NCBI RefSeq assembly: GCF_022539505.1
Contig: NC_061510.1
Span: 274,928,330 to 274,992,329 of the forward strand
Source: Lolium rigidum
Taxonomy: Eukaryota > Streptophyta > Magnoliopsida > Poales > Poaceae
DNA length: 64,000 nt
Direction: 5' to 3'
Below, one piece after another: positions 34,952-47,899 of this stretch (within the stretch, counting starts at the first letter, position 1; each line of letters starts with the position of its first letter). Under the pieces are notes generated by a model, which saw nothing but the letters and a program-made list of their open reading frames with translations, ran no database searches and had not been told where the DNA came from. The position numbers and the translations under genes are program-made.

Positions 34952-36090
34952 TGATGCGCGTAGATGTACACGTCCGTTGGGAATCCCAAGAGGAAGGTGT
35001 GATGCGCACAACAGCAAGTTTTCCCTCAGAAAGAAACCAAGGTTATCGAACCAGTAGGAGCCAAGAAGCACGTGAAGGTTGTTGGTGGAGGAGTGTAGTG
35101 CGGCGCAACACCAATAAAACCGGCACCAACGTGGAACCTGCACAACACAATCAAAGTACTTTTCCCCAACGTAACATTGAGGTTGTCAATCTCACCGGCT
35201 TGCTGAAAACAAAGGATTAAACGTATCGAGTGGAAGATGGTGTTTGTTTGCAAATAACAGTAAAAACAATGATTGCAGTAGAATGTATTCAGATGTAAAA
35301 GAATGGACCGGGGTCCACAGTTCACTAGAGGTGTCTCTCTAATAAGATAACTAACATGCTGGGTGAACAAATTACAGGCGGGCAATTGACAAATAAAGAT
35401 TCAATACATACCAACGATGATTACTATGTGATTTAATCAGGGCATTACGACAAAGTACATAGACCGCTATCCAGCATGCATCTATGCCTAAATAATCCAC
35501 CTTCAGGTTATCATCCGAACCCCTTCCAGTATTAAGTTGTAAACAACAGATAATTGCATTAAGTATGGTGCGTAATGTAATCAACACAAATATCCTTAGA
35601 CAAAGCATCGATATTTTATCCCTAGTAGCAACAGCACATCCACAACCTTAGAACCTATTGTCACGATCCCAGATTCAATGGAGGCATGAACCCACTATCG
35701 AGCATAATTACTCCCTCTTGGAGTTACAAGTATCAACTTGGCCAGAGCCTCTACTAGCAACGGAGAGCATGCAAGAACATAAACAACACATATATGATAG
35801 ATTGATAATCAACTTGACATAATATTCTATATTCATCGGATCCCGCCAAACACAACATGTAGTATTACAAATAGATGATCTTGATCATGTTAGGCAGCTC
35901 ACAAGATCTATAACAATGATAGCACAAGCGGAGAAGACAACCATCTAGCTACTGCTATGGACCCATAGTCCAAGGATGAACTACTCACGCATCAATCCGG
36001 AGGCGGGCATGATGATGTAGAGCCCCTCCGGTGATGATTCCCCTCTCCGGCAGGGTGCCGGAGGCGATCTCCTGAATCCCCCGAGATGGG
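34952..36090 (-). repeat. Element E 3' LTR, left piece
   Basis: Reverse complement of D's LTR with clear divergence. Starts TGATGCGCGTAG. Broken by element C at the TSD ATGGG (36086-36090). Confidence 0.85.
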
Positions 36091-37494
36091 TGATACGTCT
36101 AAAACGTATCTACTTTCCCAAACACTTTTGCTATTGTTTTGCCTCTAATTTGTGTATTTTGGATACAACTAACATGGACTAACGCTGTTTTCAGCAGAAT
36201 TGCTCTCAGTGTCTCGTTTTTGTGCGAGAAATCCAACTTTCGGGAAAATCCTCGGAATTTATGCAGAAGGCCCTATTTTCCCGGAATGCGACGGAGCCGG
36301 AAGGACAAGTAAGGTGGAGGCCCGAGGGCCCCACACCATAAGGCGGCGCGGCCTAGGGGGGCCCGCGCGGCCCTATGGTGTGGCCCCCTCGGTCGGCCTC
36401 TGACGCCCTCCTTCGGACTACTTATCGGCCTCGACCTAAAAACGCACGGACAGAAGTCGAAGTCGCCAGAAACCCTCCAGAGAGCCGCCACATCGCGAAA
36501 CTCCGTCTCGGGAGCCAGAAGTCTCCGTTCTGGCACTCCGCCGGGACGGGGAATTGGAGGAGATCTTCACCGCCATCACCGCCAACGCCTCTCCATCGAC
36601 CAGCCATGTTTCCTCCATCCATGTGTGAGTAATTCCCCCGCTGTAGGCTGAAGGGGATGGTAGGGATTGGATGAGATTGGTCATGTAATAGTCATAAGAT
36701 TGTTAGGGCATAGTGCCTAGTATCCGTAGATGTCACATTTATGATATTGTTGCAACTTGTTATGCTTAATGCTTGTCACTAGGGCCCGAGTGCCATGATC
36801 TCAGATCTGAACATGTTATTGATTCATGAAGATATTCGTTGTTTATTGATCTTACCTGCAAGTTGTATACACATGTCGCTGTCCGGAACCAATGGCCCCA
36901 AAGTAACAGAAATCGGGACAACCGGAGGGGATGGTAGTGATGTGAGGATCACATGTGTTCACGGAGTGTTAATGCTTTGCTCCGGTACTCTATTAAAAGG
37001 AGTACCTTAATATCCAGTAGTTTCCCTAGAGGCCCGGCTGCCACCGGCTGGTAGGACAAAAGATGTTGCGCAAGTTTCTCATTGCGAGCACGTACGACTA
37101 AATATGGAACACATGCCTATTGATTGATTAGTACTTGGATACCGTTTTATTATTATCTGCAAATGCCCCTGCTTTGATTGTTATATGAGTTTCTCTCATC
37201 CATGCAACGCCCGTTAATCCGTCCCTGTGCCTACAGTATTTTAATCCTGTTGTTTACTATAATCACTACTGCTGTCTTTATTTCACCGCCGCTGTTATTT
37301 TACTATTCCTACTGCTATAAAACTGTTACTACTGATAAACTCTTGCGAGCAAGTCTGTTGCCAGGTGCAGCTGAATTGACAACTCCGATGTTAAGGCTTA
37401 CAAGTATTCTTTGTCTCCCCTTGTGTCGAATCAATAAATTGGGTAATACTTCCCTCGAAGACCCATTGCGATCCCCTATACTTGTGGGTCATCA
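36091..37494 (+). repeat. Element C 5' LTR
   Basis: Starts TGATACGTCTAAAACG, ends GTGGGTCATCA. 1404 bp. Confidence 0.95.
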
Positions 37495-37505
37495 AGACTA
37501 TTTTC

Positions 37506-37521
37506 TGGCGCCGTTGCCGGG
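37506..37521 (+). other. Element C primer binding site, tRNA-Asp
   Basis: TGGCGCCGTTGCCGGG, 11 nt after the LTR end (37495-37505 between). Confidence 0.92.
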
Positions 37522-37581
37522 AAGCATAGCTTTATTTGGAAGTTCACTTGGATTGATATTGTTCGCTGCAAAGTCTCCATT

Positions 37582-40208
37582 ATGGGTAAACCTCGCGATA
37601 CTAAGATCGCCATATTACCATCCACTACAAGAAAAGGTACAACTCTTAGTACCTCTGCTGCTCTTGATTCACCATCTGTGATAAGTAAACTTGTTTCACC
37701 ACCACAAGCTTCAAATGCTGGTACTTCTGCTGAATCTGAAAATTCCTCTCATAATTGTGATGATGCTTATGCTGTGCTTGATAATGATGGTTCGTTAGGA
37801 TCTTTTCTATATGCTAAAATTGCTAGGTCTAGGCAAATTGAAAATACTGAAACTCCTAATGAAAATGCTGCTACACCTGTTAATTCACCTGAGTCTGTTG
37901 AATATTCTAGTGATGATCTTGATGAAGATTATGTAGAGCTTGATGATGATTTTATTGAAAAATGCAATGCTACTACTGATGCAAGAAAAATTAAAAAGTT
38001 GCTTGCGGAACATGCTTCGTTAGATATAAATTATCTCCTGATCCTAAATTTGCCACATCTCCTATAAACATTAGGGATAAAGATTATGATTTTTCTCTTG
38101 ATCTATCTCATATAGCTATTGTTGAGAAAACACCCTTTTGTGGTACTGAAAAAGAAAGTGTTGTTGAACACATGACTGAGTTATCTACTCTTAGTGGCTT
38201 GTTTTCTGATGATGTTAAGATGCGTACTTATTTTGTCGCTAAAATTTTTCCTTTCTCATTAAAGGATGATGCTAAAACTTGGTATAATAATTTGCCTCCT
38301 GGTTCTATTACAAGTCCAAAAGAATTGCTTGATGTTTTCTTCCGGAAATACTTTCCTGCTAGTGCTCAACATGCTGCTTTGCAGAGAATTTATAATTTTG
38401 ACCGGGAAGATGGAGAGAAATTGCCTGAGGCTTGGGCGAGATTTTGCTCTCTTATTAGAGCTCAGCCTGACCATGATTTGGAAAAGCATGATTTACTTGA
38501 TATATTTTATAGTGGACTAACCATTGAGTCTAGGGCATACCTGGATAGTTGTGCTGGTTGTGTTTTCAGAAAAAGAACTCCAGACGACGCTGAAGAATTA
38601 TTGGCTAAAATAGGCCGGAATCATGATGATTGGTCTACACCTGAACCAACCACGACACCGATATTGAAGAAGAGGGGTATGATTAAATTAAATGATGAAG
38701 ATATGAGGGAAGCCAAGAAGTCTCTTAAAGAGAAGGGTATTAAACCTGAAGATGTGAAGAATTTACCTCCTATAGAAGATTTATGTGAGATAACTCCCCC
38801 TTCATCCATTATTGAGGTACACTCTCTTCAACGCTTTACTCGGGAAGATATTCCGTATTCAAAACCTCCTGCTCAATGCTTAGATGAGTTTGATAATTAT
38901 ATTGTTAAGCAAGAAAACTTTAATATGAGAGTAGAGAATCATTTAATGGAAAATTCTCGAGCTATTAGTGAATTGCATGGTATTGTGGAGAGAACCTCCA
39001 ATGATGTTAAAATACTTGTTAAACATTTTCATATGGTTCAAACTCAAATTGATCAACTTACTAAAGTGCAAAATGACTTGTTGGGAAATAATTCTAAAGA
39101 AAAACATGCTTATGAAGTAACAACTAGAGGTGGTGTTTCTACCCAGGATCCTCTATATCCTGAAGGGCATCCCAAAAGAGTTGAACAAGATTCTCAACTA
39201 ATTAAAACTAGTGCTCCATCTAAGAAAAAGAAAAAGAAACATAAGAATGTTGTAGAATCCTCTGAACCTGTTAATGATCCTAATAGTATTTCTATTTCTG
39301 ATGCTGAAACTGAAAGTGGTAATGAACATGATAAAGATAATGATAAGGATGATATTCCTGATAAAGAAGAAATTGAAAAAGAACCTGAAAAGCCTGCTAA
39401 AAATAAAAAGTACACTAAAGAAGATTTTATTGCTGAGAAACATGGTAATGAAAGAGAACCTTGGGTTCAAAAGCAAATGCTTTTTCCTGCTAAGAAACTA
39501 AAATCAAAGGAGGAGGAACAAATTTTGTGATTGGATGAAACCTTTATTTTTGCAAATCCCTTTGACTGATGCTATTAAATTGCCTCCTTATTCAAAGTAT
39601 ATGAAAGATATTGTTACTAACAAAAGGAAAATCCCCAATGAGGAAATTTCCACTATGCTTGCTAATTGCTCTTTCAATGGCAAAGTTCCAAAGAAGTTGG
39701 GCGACCCAGGTATACCTACTATTCCTTGTTCTATCAAGAATAATTATGTTAGAACTGCTCTATGTGATTTGGGAGCGGGAGTTAGTGTAATGCCTTTTTC
39801 TCTTTATAAGAGACTTGATTTAGATAAGTTGATACCAACTGATATATCTTTGCAAATGGCTGATAAATCTCTTGCTATTCCTGTTGGTGTATGTGAAAAT
39901 GTTCTGTTCAAGTTACTCGGCATTGCTTGATATTAACTGATTTTGTTGTGTTGGAAATGCTCGAAGATGATAATATGTCCATTATTCTTGGAAGACCCTT
40001 TCTTAATACTGCAGGGGCTGTTATTGATTGCAATAAAGGCATGGTTACTTTCAATGTTGATGATAAGGAACATACTATCTATTTTCCCAAGAGGATTGAT
40101 AAAGTATATGGAGTTAATACAATTTTTAATGTGAAAACTATCAAAGTGGGATCCATTGATTGTCCTATATATGAGCCTAAAGAAGAATATCAAACTCTTG
40201 TAACATGA
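37582..40208 (+). pseudogene. Element C gag-protease polyprotein, broken in three places
   Basis: Starts ATG 37582 (MGKPRDTKIA). Same domains as in A: gag domain with TWYNNLPPGS and FRKYFPAS (about 38270-38520), lysine-rich linker (39220-39245), retropepsin-like CDLGAGVSVMP (about 39765) and IILGRPFLNT. Breaks: near 38018 (one base short at a CTG site where A lacks two), 39523 (8 nt shorter than A, losing ATTATAAT) and 39910 (one base shorter than A). The middle section 38172-39530 is open for 452 codons and runs through the site at 39257-39268 where A is broken, so the two copies complement each other as evidence for one continuous frame. Confidence 0.87.
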
Positions 40209-41006
40209 TTGATTTGAGGTTTATTTCTTCTTATGCCATATAAAATTTATTTGGTAGCAAGACTTGAGCAACCTTGTTAACAAGTATATTTTAATGCATA
40301 AGAGAGCTAAACAACATTTCTTTCTTTCTTTCTCTCTCCATTTGTTTTACTTGCTGTAGCACCTTTTCGTTTTGCAATATGCCTTATTTGTTGGGATTTT
40401 GGAAATCATTTTCCTGCGCAGTAATAATTAATTTAACACCTAGAAATGTGCATTTTTCGACGTTCTCTAAAAATTACAAAAATTATACCGTTGGTCCTAT
40501 TTTTCGAAGAGGCATCTGGAAGCATCAGAGGATGACCTGTGGGGCACCCCAGGGGGCCACCCCACCAGCCGGCGCGGCCAAGGAGGGGGGCGCGCCACCC
40601 TGTGGTGTGGGCCCCTCCTTGCCCCACTACTTCATCTCTTCCTCCCAGCATCTTCTCTCTCCCGAAAAAACTCGCACCAAGTTCCTCTCACTCGCGTTTC
40701 TGCTCAAGAACTCGCGATTTCTCGATCTCCTTGCTCAGCCCAGATTTACGTCCGAAATTTGGCACATTTACTCCTTGGTATGTGACTCCTTTGATTGTCC
40801 AATTAGAATTTTGTTTGGTTGAGTATATCTTGAATATTTTGCTGCTGTAGATAACATGTTTAGTGAGCTTGCATGCTTGTTCTAAGTGGTAGAAACTAGT
40901 TTTGATGCATGTTTAGTACTCTAGCAAGTTCCTATAGTAGTTCCCCTCAATTATATACCTTGAAAGCAAATTTTATAATGGTTGTTGAAAATTTCAGAAG
41001 GGGAAG
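40209..41006 (+). other. Element C gag-to-third-ORF spacer
   Basis: Non-coding. Ends with acceptor-like TTTCAG (AG at 40996-40997), 9 nt before the third-ORF ATG. Confidence 0.6.
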
Positions 41007-42125
41007 ATGAAGAAATTCAAATTTGGAGAATTGTTCAAGAAAGGAACAACCAGCACCGGTAGGCCCTCAAGGGCGTCCACTCAGATTAGGCGATCCTACA
41101 ATGAGGATATCATCCCGCCTAGCTTCGCGCCCGAAGAGGACAATGGGGCTCCTAATGCTTCATCCTTCCCATGTTATGATTTTCTGACAAATGCAGGGAT
41201 ATTGGATGATTTCTTCACCCTTGTCAACAGGGCGGGCTTAGCCACCTACGTGGGAGATGAAAGGGATCAATACTACATGCTCACCAAAATCTTCGTGGAG
41301 AGCTTCAAGTTCCACAACACGCAATATACGCCGACAGTTTCATTCAAGATCTATGGTAATCCTGTTACTATGGAATTGGAAGAATTTTGTCGTGTGTTGG
41401 ATATTGCCCCTGTAGGTACAGCAAGGAGGATTGATGACAACCCCCGGGACCTGTTGGAGCTCTATCGAGGGATCACCGCAGATGATTGCCGCACCATTCA
41501 GCGCGGGAAGATAAGAAACATTCAACTCCCCGCCATTAAACATTTTGCATATTACATCGCTACTAGCATTCTTGGTAGAGAAAATACTAGCAATATTTCT
41601 AGCTACCATCTTGCTTTCTTGAATGCTGCACTTACTGGACAGACACCTTATCATCTTGGTTCTCTTATTGCTCGCCGCCTGTCTAGCAGGGGGCCTATTT
41701 TTGGAGGAACTATTGCACTGCGCGTTTTAACACATTTAAGACTCCCTCTTGATTCTAATGATATGCCATTAACCCCTAGGAGACTTGATATCGCTGCTAT
41801 GAAGAGTCATCATTTTGTTACTACTGATTCCACTATAGATAATATGGTCTATAGAATGTTGTTTGCTGACGGGGATGAGAAGGAAATTCCTCTTCCCTAG
41901 CCAGGTTTGTTCAATTTTGACAGGCAATCATGGTCGCTCACTAAGGAGGAGGTGGAGGAACATATGAAGATACAAGACTTCCACCAGCAGCATGACTCCG
42001 AGGACGCCGAGCCCTCCTACGACTACACCGTCACATACCCCGATGTTTCCTCCAGCACATACCTGGAACCGGGTCGTTCTTCGTCGTACTACGGAGACAC
42101 CACTTCATGGGGACCGTGGGAATGA
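41007..42125 (+). pseudogene. Element C third ORF, 372 codons with one internal stop
   Basis: ATG 41007 to TGA 42125, interrupted only by an in-frame TAG at 41898-41900. Motifs parallel A's protein: DFLTNAGI, FHNTQYTPTVSFKIY, PAIKHFAYY, SSYHLAFLNAAL, YHLGSLIARRL and FGGTIALRVLT, then an acidic Ser/Tyr-rich tail ending WGPWE. Length is almost the same as in A (373), but only about one residue in three matches, and the N-terminal 50 residues (basic, KKFKFGELFKKG) are unrelated. No signal peptide or membrane segment is visible. Function unknown. Confidence 0.75.
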
Positions 42126-44465
42126 ACTCCACTTAGGCCAAAAGCCTAAGCTTGGGGGGAGGTATACCGGCATCACTCATTCTTTGCATATTATGGTTGC
42201 TGGATACTTGTACATACTTGTTTAGTTTCTTAGAGTGGTTTTCTAATGAGAAGGAGATGATATTTGGGGAAGTGCTGTCCAAAAACAGATTCTGGGCTGT
42301 TACCAAAAAAATTCGTACGCACAGCCAGAACGTTATTTTGAGTTGCCAATTTTTGAGCATGTGCCCCAGGTTGTTATCTAACTTTCATTAGTTGAACACT
42401 TTTTGAGCTGAGCAACGGAAGAGTTTTGTTAATTTCGATTTCTGTACTGCTGTCAGGATTTGGCAGATTTCTGTCATCCTGCTTTTCTGTGTTTCTGTTA
42501 GTTTGCATTCTCTTGTTTTCGCTTTGTTTCTTTCCTAAAACACAAAAAGACCAAAAATATTTCTGTTGTTTCTCTTCACCATTTATTTATTTGGTTATTT
42601 GCTCTTATTTTACTTTATTTGCTATCGTTAGTTTGCTATGAGAAAACCCAAAAAGATTTTGCTTTGTTTTCTTGTTTCTTTTGTTCTTGTTTCCAATTCG
42701 AAAACACCAAAAATATTTGCTGTTCTTCTTTGGTTTGTAAAGTTCATCATGAGTTCAATGGTCTTCGGTGGCTGGAGCGTGGTTTTCATTTCATATTATC
42801 CAAACTACACAAGTGAAAGGCAATAATGACAATCTACAACAATTGAATTGTGGTGAGAGGCTGGTATGAACTCTATTTGTTTTCATTTTTGTACATATAC
42901 TCATCCATGTGAGCATGCTTAGTTGGTTCATGTGAGGTATATGTTATTTGAGAAAGTCTAGTGGTTCATGATCTCTCATGTTTAGCTCCAATTTATTAAT
43001 ATGAGTAGCATGTCATGGATGTTCGCTTGCATTGTTTTATTCATAAGTAAGTATGGCATTGTGGTATCCTCCTCTGAATAATTCATTTATATCGACTTGG
43101 CACATGCTCACGCATGCATATGACTGAACAAAAAGTCAATTAAGCCTCGATGATTTATATTGCTTCAGAGTTCTTGTATCACTTTTATGCCTCCGTTAAT
43201 TTATTTTGCCGCAAGCATGATTATGACAGTTACTGCTCTCTTGATTTGTCGCTCCCTAGTCTTTTGCTAGCCTTCACTTGTACTGAGCGGGATCGCCGCT
43301 CGTGCTTCCAAACACCTGAAAACCAAGTTGTTCCAAAAGTGTCCACCATAAATACCTATGCATGGCATTTCAAACCATTCCAAGTAAATTCTCATGCGCT
43401 ACCTTTAAAACTTTCAAAATGCTTCTCAATTTGTGTTAATGTTTCATAGCTCATGAGGAAGTATGTGGTGTTTAGCTTTCAACCTTGTCATTTACTTTTG
43501 ACGGACTCTCATATGGACTAGTGGCACATCCGCTTATCCATTAATTTTGCAAAAAGAGCCGGCAATGGGATTCCCGAGTCCCAAATTAATTAACTTAAAT
43601 AGACACTCCTCCATGGTTTGTGATTGTTGGACGGCACCCGAAGGATTCGGCTAGCCATGGCTTGTGTAAGCAAAGGTTGGGGGGAGTGTCATCATCATAA
43701 TAAAACTTAAATAAAAAGGCACTCCTTCATGGTATGTGATTGTTGGCAGGCACCCGAGGATTCGGTTAGCCATGGTTTGTGGAAGAAAGGTTGGAAGGAG
43801 TGCCACCCAAAAATAAATAAAATGGGAGCCGCTCTTGGGAGTCCGGTTGATGAGGTAGTTAGTGTACCCATTACCATTTGTTGACAACAACAAACACCTT
43901 TCAAAATAATTTTACTCCTGCTTTACAAATGAAAAGCTCTAGCGCATGTTAATCCCTGCTTCCCTCTGCGAAGGGTCAATCTTTTACTTTTATGTTGTGT
44001 CTCCATTCTTCCTTTGAGCACTATCTTGAGAGCACAACTGTCATTCTTAGTATAATATGCTTGTCTCAAAATATGATTGATTGTGGTATAACTTTGATGC
44101 TTTTACCTTTGACAATCACTACTTCTAGTCTTTCTATGTACTCCAGAGGTGCCTTGGCATTTATCTTTTGCCAATCAAATACGGGCAAGCGAGATACCAC
44201 TTTATCATATTCTCTTATGAACATTGCAATCCTGCTTATATACATGATTCATGATGCTTATTATTAATTGTTGGTACCTCTCCATGATTGACATAGCTGT
44301 TGGATGATCTCATTCGCATGTATCTCATTATGAACTGCTTAAGTATTAGCCATAGCATGAGAATATATACATCATATGAGCAAATGTGTTCGTGAAAGTT
44401 CTTTTATCGCTCAGTTGTTAACTGAATTGCTTGAGGACAAGCAATAAGCTAAGCTTGGGGGGAGT
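42126..44465 (+). other. Element C non-coding tail with two polypurine tracts
   Basis: An internal AAGCTTGGGGGGAGG at about 42148-42162, right after the third-ORF stop, and the terminal AAGCTTGGGGGGAGT at about 44451-44465. The conserved stem-loop module is at 43954-43997. No credible ORF. Confidence 0.8.
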
Positions 44466-45872
44466 TGATACGTCCAAAACGTATGTACTTTCCCAAACAC
44501 TTTTGCTATTATTTTGCCTCTAATTTGTGTATTTTGGATACAACTAACACGGACTAACGCTGTTTTCAGCAGAATTGCTCTGGTGTCTCGTTTTTGTGTA
44601 GAAATCCAACTTTCGGGAAAATCCTCGGAATTTATGCAGAAGGCCCTATTTTCCCAGAATGCGACGGAGCCGAGAAGGACAAGTAAGGTGGAGGCCCGAG
44701 GGCCCCACACCATAAGGCGGCGCGGCCTAGGGGGGGCCGCGCGGCCCTATGGTGTGGCCCCCTCGGTCGGCCTCCGACGCCCTCCTTCGGACTTCTTATC
44801 GGCCTCGACCTAAAAACGCACGGAGAGAAGTCGAAGTCGCCAGAAACCCTCCAGAGAGCCGCCACATCGCGAAACTCCGTCTCGCGAGCCAGAAGTCTCC
44901 GTTCTGGCACTCCGCCGGGACGGGGAATTGGAGGAGATCTTCACCGCCATCACCGCCAACGCCTCTCCATCGACCAGCCATGTTTCCCTCATCCATGTGT
45001 GAGTAATTCCCCCGCTGTACGCTGAAGGGGATGGTAGGGATTGGATGAGATTGGTCATGTAATAGTCATAAGATTGTTAGGGCATAGTGCCTAGTATCCG
45101 TAGATATCACTTTTATGATATTGTTGCAACTTGTTATGCTTAATGCTTGTCACTAGGGCCCGAGTGCCATGATCTCAGATCTGAACATGTTATTGATTCA
45201 TGAAGATATTCGTTGTTTATTGATCTTACCTGCAAGTTGTATACACATGTCATCTGTCCGGAACCAATGGCCCCGAAGTGACGAAATCGGGACAACCGGA
45301 GGGGATGGTAGTGATGTGAGGATCACATGTGTTCACGGAGTGTTAATGCTTTGCTCCGGTACTCTATTAAAAGGAGTACCTTAATTTCCAGTAGTTTCCC
45401 TAGAGGCCCGGCTGCCACCGGCTGGTAGGACAAAAGATGTTGTGCAAGTTTCTCATTGCGAGCACGTACGACTATATATGGAACACATGCCTATTGATTG
45501 ATTAGTACTTGGATACCGTTTTATTATTATCTGCAAATGCCCCTGCTTTGATTGTTATATGAGTTTCTCTCATCCATGCAACGCCCGTTAATCCGTCCCT
45601 GTGCCTACAGTATTTTAATCCTGCTGTTTACTATAATCACTACTGCTGTCTTTATTTCACCGCTGCTTTGTTATTTTACTATTCCTACTGCTATAAAGCT
45701 GTTACCATCTTGATAAACTCTTGCGAGCAAGTCTCGTTTGCCAGTGCAGCTGAATTGACAACTCCGTTGTTAAGGCTTACAAGTATTCTTTGTCTCCCCT
45801 TGTGTCGAATCAATAAATTGGGTAATACTTCCCTCGAAGACTGTTGCGATCCCCTATACTTGTGGGTCATCA
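44466..45872 (+). repeat. Element C 3' LTR
   Basis: 1407 bp, same ends as the 5' LTR. Several of its differences from the 5' LTR are complex indels at CTG sites (for example 45700-45706 and 45733-45745). Confidence 0.95.
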
Positions 45873-45877
45873 ATGGG

Positions 45878-46327
45878 ATTCGCGACGGCGGCGTCTCTGG
45901 AAGGTTTTCCGTATCGTGGCTCTCGGTACAGGGGGTTTCGCGACGAAGGCTATTTGTAGGCGGAAGGGTAGGTCAGGGGGCGACGCGAGGGGCCCAGACC
46001 ACAGGGCCGCGCAGCCGGGGCCTGGGCCGCGCCGCCCTATGGTCTGGCCACCTCGTGGCCCCACTTCGTTTTCCCTCCGGTCTTTTGGAAGCTTTGTGGA
46101 AAAATAGGACCCTGGGCGTTGATTTCGTCCAATTCCGAGAATATTTCCTTACTAGGATTTCTGAAACCAAAAACAGCAGAAAACGACAAGCGGCGCTTCG
46201 GCATCTTGTTAATAGGTTAGTGCCAGAAAATGTATAATAATATTGTAAAGTATGTATAAAACATTCAAGTATTCTCATAAAAGTAGCATGGAACATAAGA
46301 AATTATAGATACGTTTGAGACGTATCA
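45878..46327 (-). repeat. Element E 3' LTR, right piece
   Basis: Continues 34952-36090 after the C insertion. Minus strand starts TGATACGTCTCAAACG at 46327. Confidence 0.87.
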
Positions 46328-46696
46328 AGCATCCCCAAGCTTAGTTCCTACTCACCCTCGAGTAGGTAAACGATAACACAAATAATTTCTGAAGTGACAT
46401 GCTACCAACATAATCTTGATCAACATTATTGTAAAGCATATGAGATGAATGGAGTGATCTGAACAAAAGATTGCTAACAAAGATAATGGCTAAACAAATT
46501 AATCATATAGCAAAACTTTTCATGAATAGTACTTTCAAGACAAGTATCAATAAGACTTGCATAAGAGCTAACTCATAAGCAATAAATTCAAAGTAGAATG
46601 CATTGAAGCAACACAAAGGATGATTAAGTTTCAGCAATTGCTTTCAACTTGTAACATGTATATCTCATGGATATTTGTCAACATAGAGTAATATAA
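46328..46696 (-). other. Element E polypurine tract and start of internal region
   Basis: AGCATCCCCAAGCTTAG (reverse of AAGCTTGGGGATGC) then sequence matching D's tail. Non-coding. Interrupted by element F at 46697. Confidence 0.8.
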
Positions 46697-47899
46697 TGTC
46701 AACACCCGGATTTTTAAGTCCGGATGCCTATTATGTCATTCATCGCAATCCCAGGAATATTGTTGTTGCGAGACATAACAGTGGATACCATAAGTCATCA
46801 CTCATTACAAACCATCATTGTCTTACAAAAGGGGATCACATGATCCAATATTACACAAATAGTTGATCTATTGATCAACGAACAACATAGTAGCGGAAGC
46901 GTAATAGAGGTGGACTATCTATTCCACAGGCCAACGCTTGACGTCAGGCGACTCCTAGTTGTTGTAGACGTCCTGCTGACCGTCATCCTCATACTGCGGC
47001 TCTTCTTCATATTCTGGCCATTTGAATAGCCAGGGACACAGCCGTGAGTACTTCAAAGTACTCGCAAACTAATACTAAGTAACTAAGATCAACTTTAATA
47101 AGGGTTGCTAAGCTCTAGTTTTATTTGCATAAAGCCAGTGTTAGTTCATAAGTATTTCATCAAGACTAAGCATAAGTTAACTAGCTCAAGTGGGAACATT
47201 AGTGTCATTCCCACAACTCAGTTGTGTTTCAAATTCAAGTCACCACTTCAAACTCAACCATCCTTTTCAAATAAATTTCTAATGACGGAACAATATGGCC
47301 TTTCCAATTGTCCGTAACCGTGGACACGGCTATTCGAATAGTTTTACACTCTGCAGAGGTTGCACACTTGTGCCACAACATTTGATTACATCCGTCAGAG
47401 ATAACTCTGAATAATCGTAACTCAGTAAGCGGACCATCAACTCTAACCGTTCACTTACACATCCTAGTATAGGCTCCTCTCCCCATGAGCTTGGCCTCCC
47501 GGTGAAAACAAACCGTCAACCCGGGAACTGCACAGGGCTTGGGCCGGACAATTCACCTCATTCACGTCATTTCATATTTCTCGGAGGCAGCCTCGGCATA
47601 ACCCCTATGACGCTTGTTTAGAGGGAACCCATACTAAGACATATAAACTTCTAGTTAGACCCTACCCATAATCAGGTATTGTGGGGGTACTTGTACATTG
47701 GAAAGGTATCGCATCCAAACCCACCATTAGTTTTTAACCCATTCACCAAGTCATTCATTTCATTCAAGTCATATTCACCTTCAATCCTTCAAAGTCATAT
47801 CATATCCCAATGTTCCCAGCTAGAGTACTCAATTTTAGTTATTTAGCACTAGCCACTAGTCATGAGGGGTGCTAACTTAGCTTGATTGCCATAGACTAA

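Larger units (their letters stand above)
36091..45872 (+). mobile_element. Element C: Athila-like Gypsy, same family as A, complete with both LTRs
   Basis: LTRs 36091-37494 and 44466-45872, TSD ATGGG at 36086-36090 and 45873-45877, total 9782 bp. It has a tRNA-Asp primer site at 37506, gag-protease, a third ORF, a 2.3 kb tail and a polypurine tract. No RT or integrase. The backbone is nearly identical to A but the third ORF is not. Inserted in the LTR of E. Confidence 0.96.
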
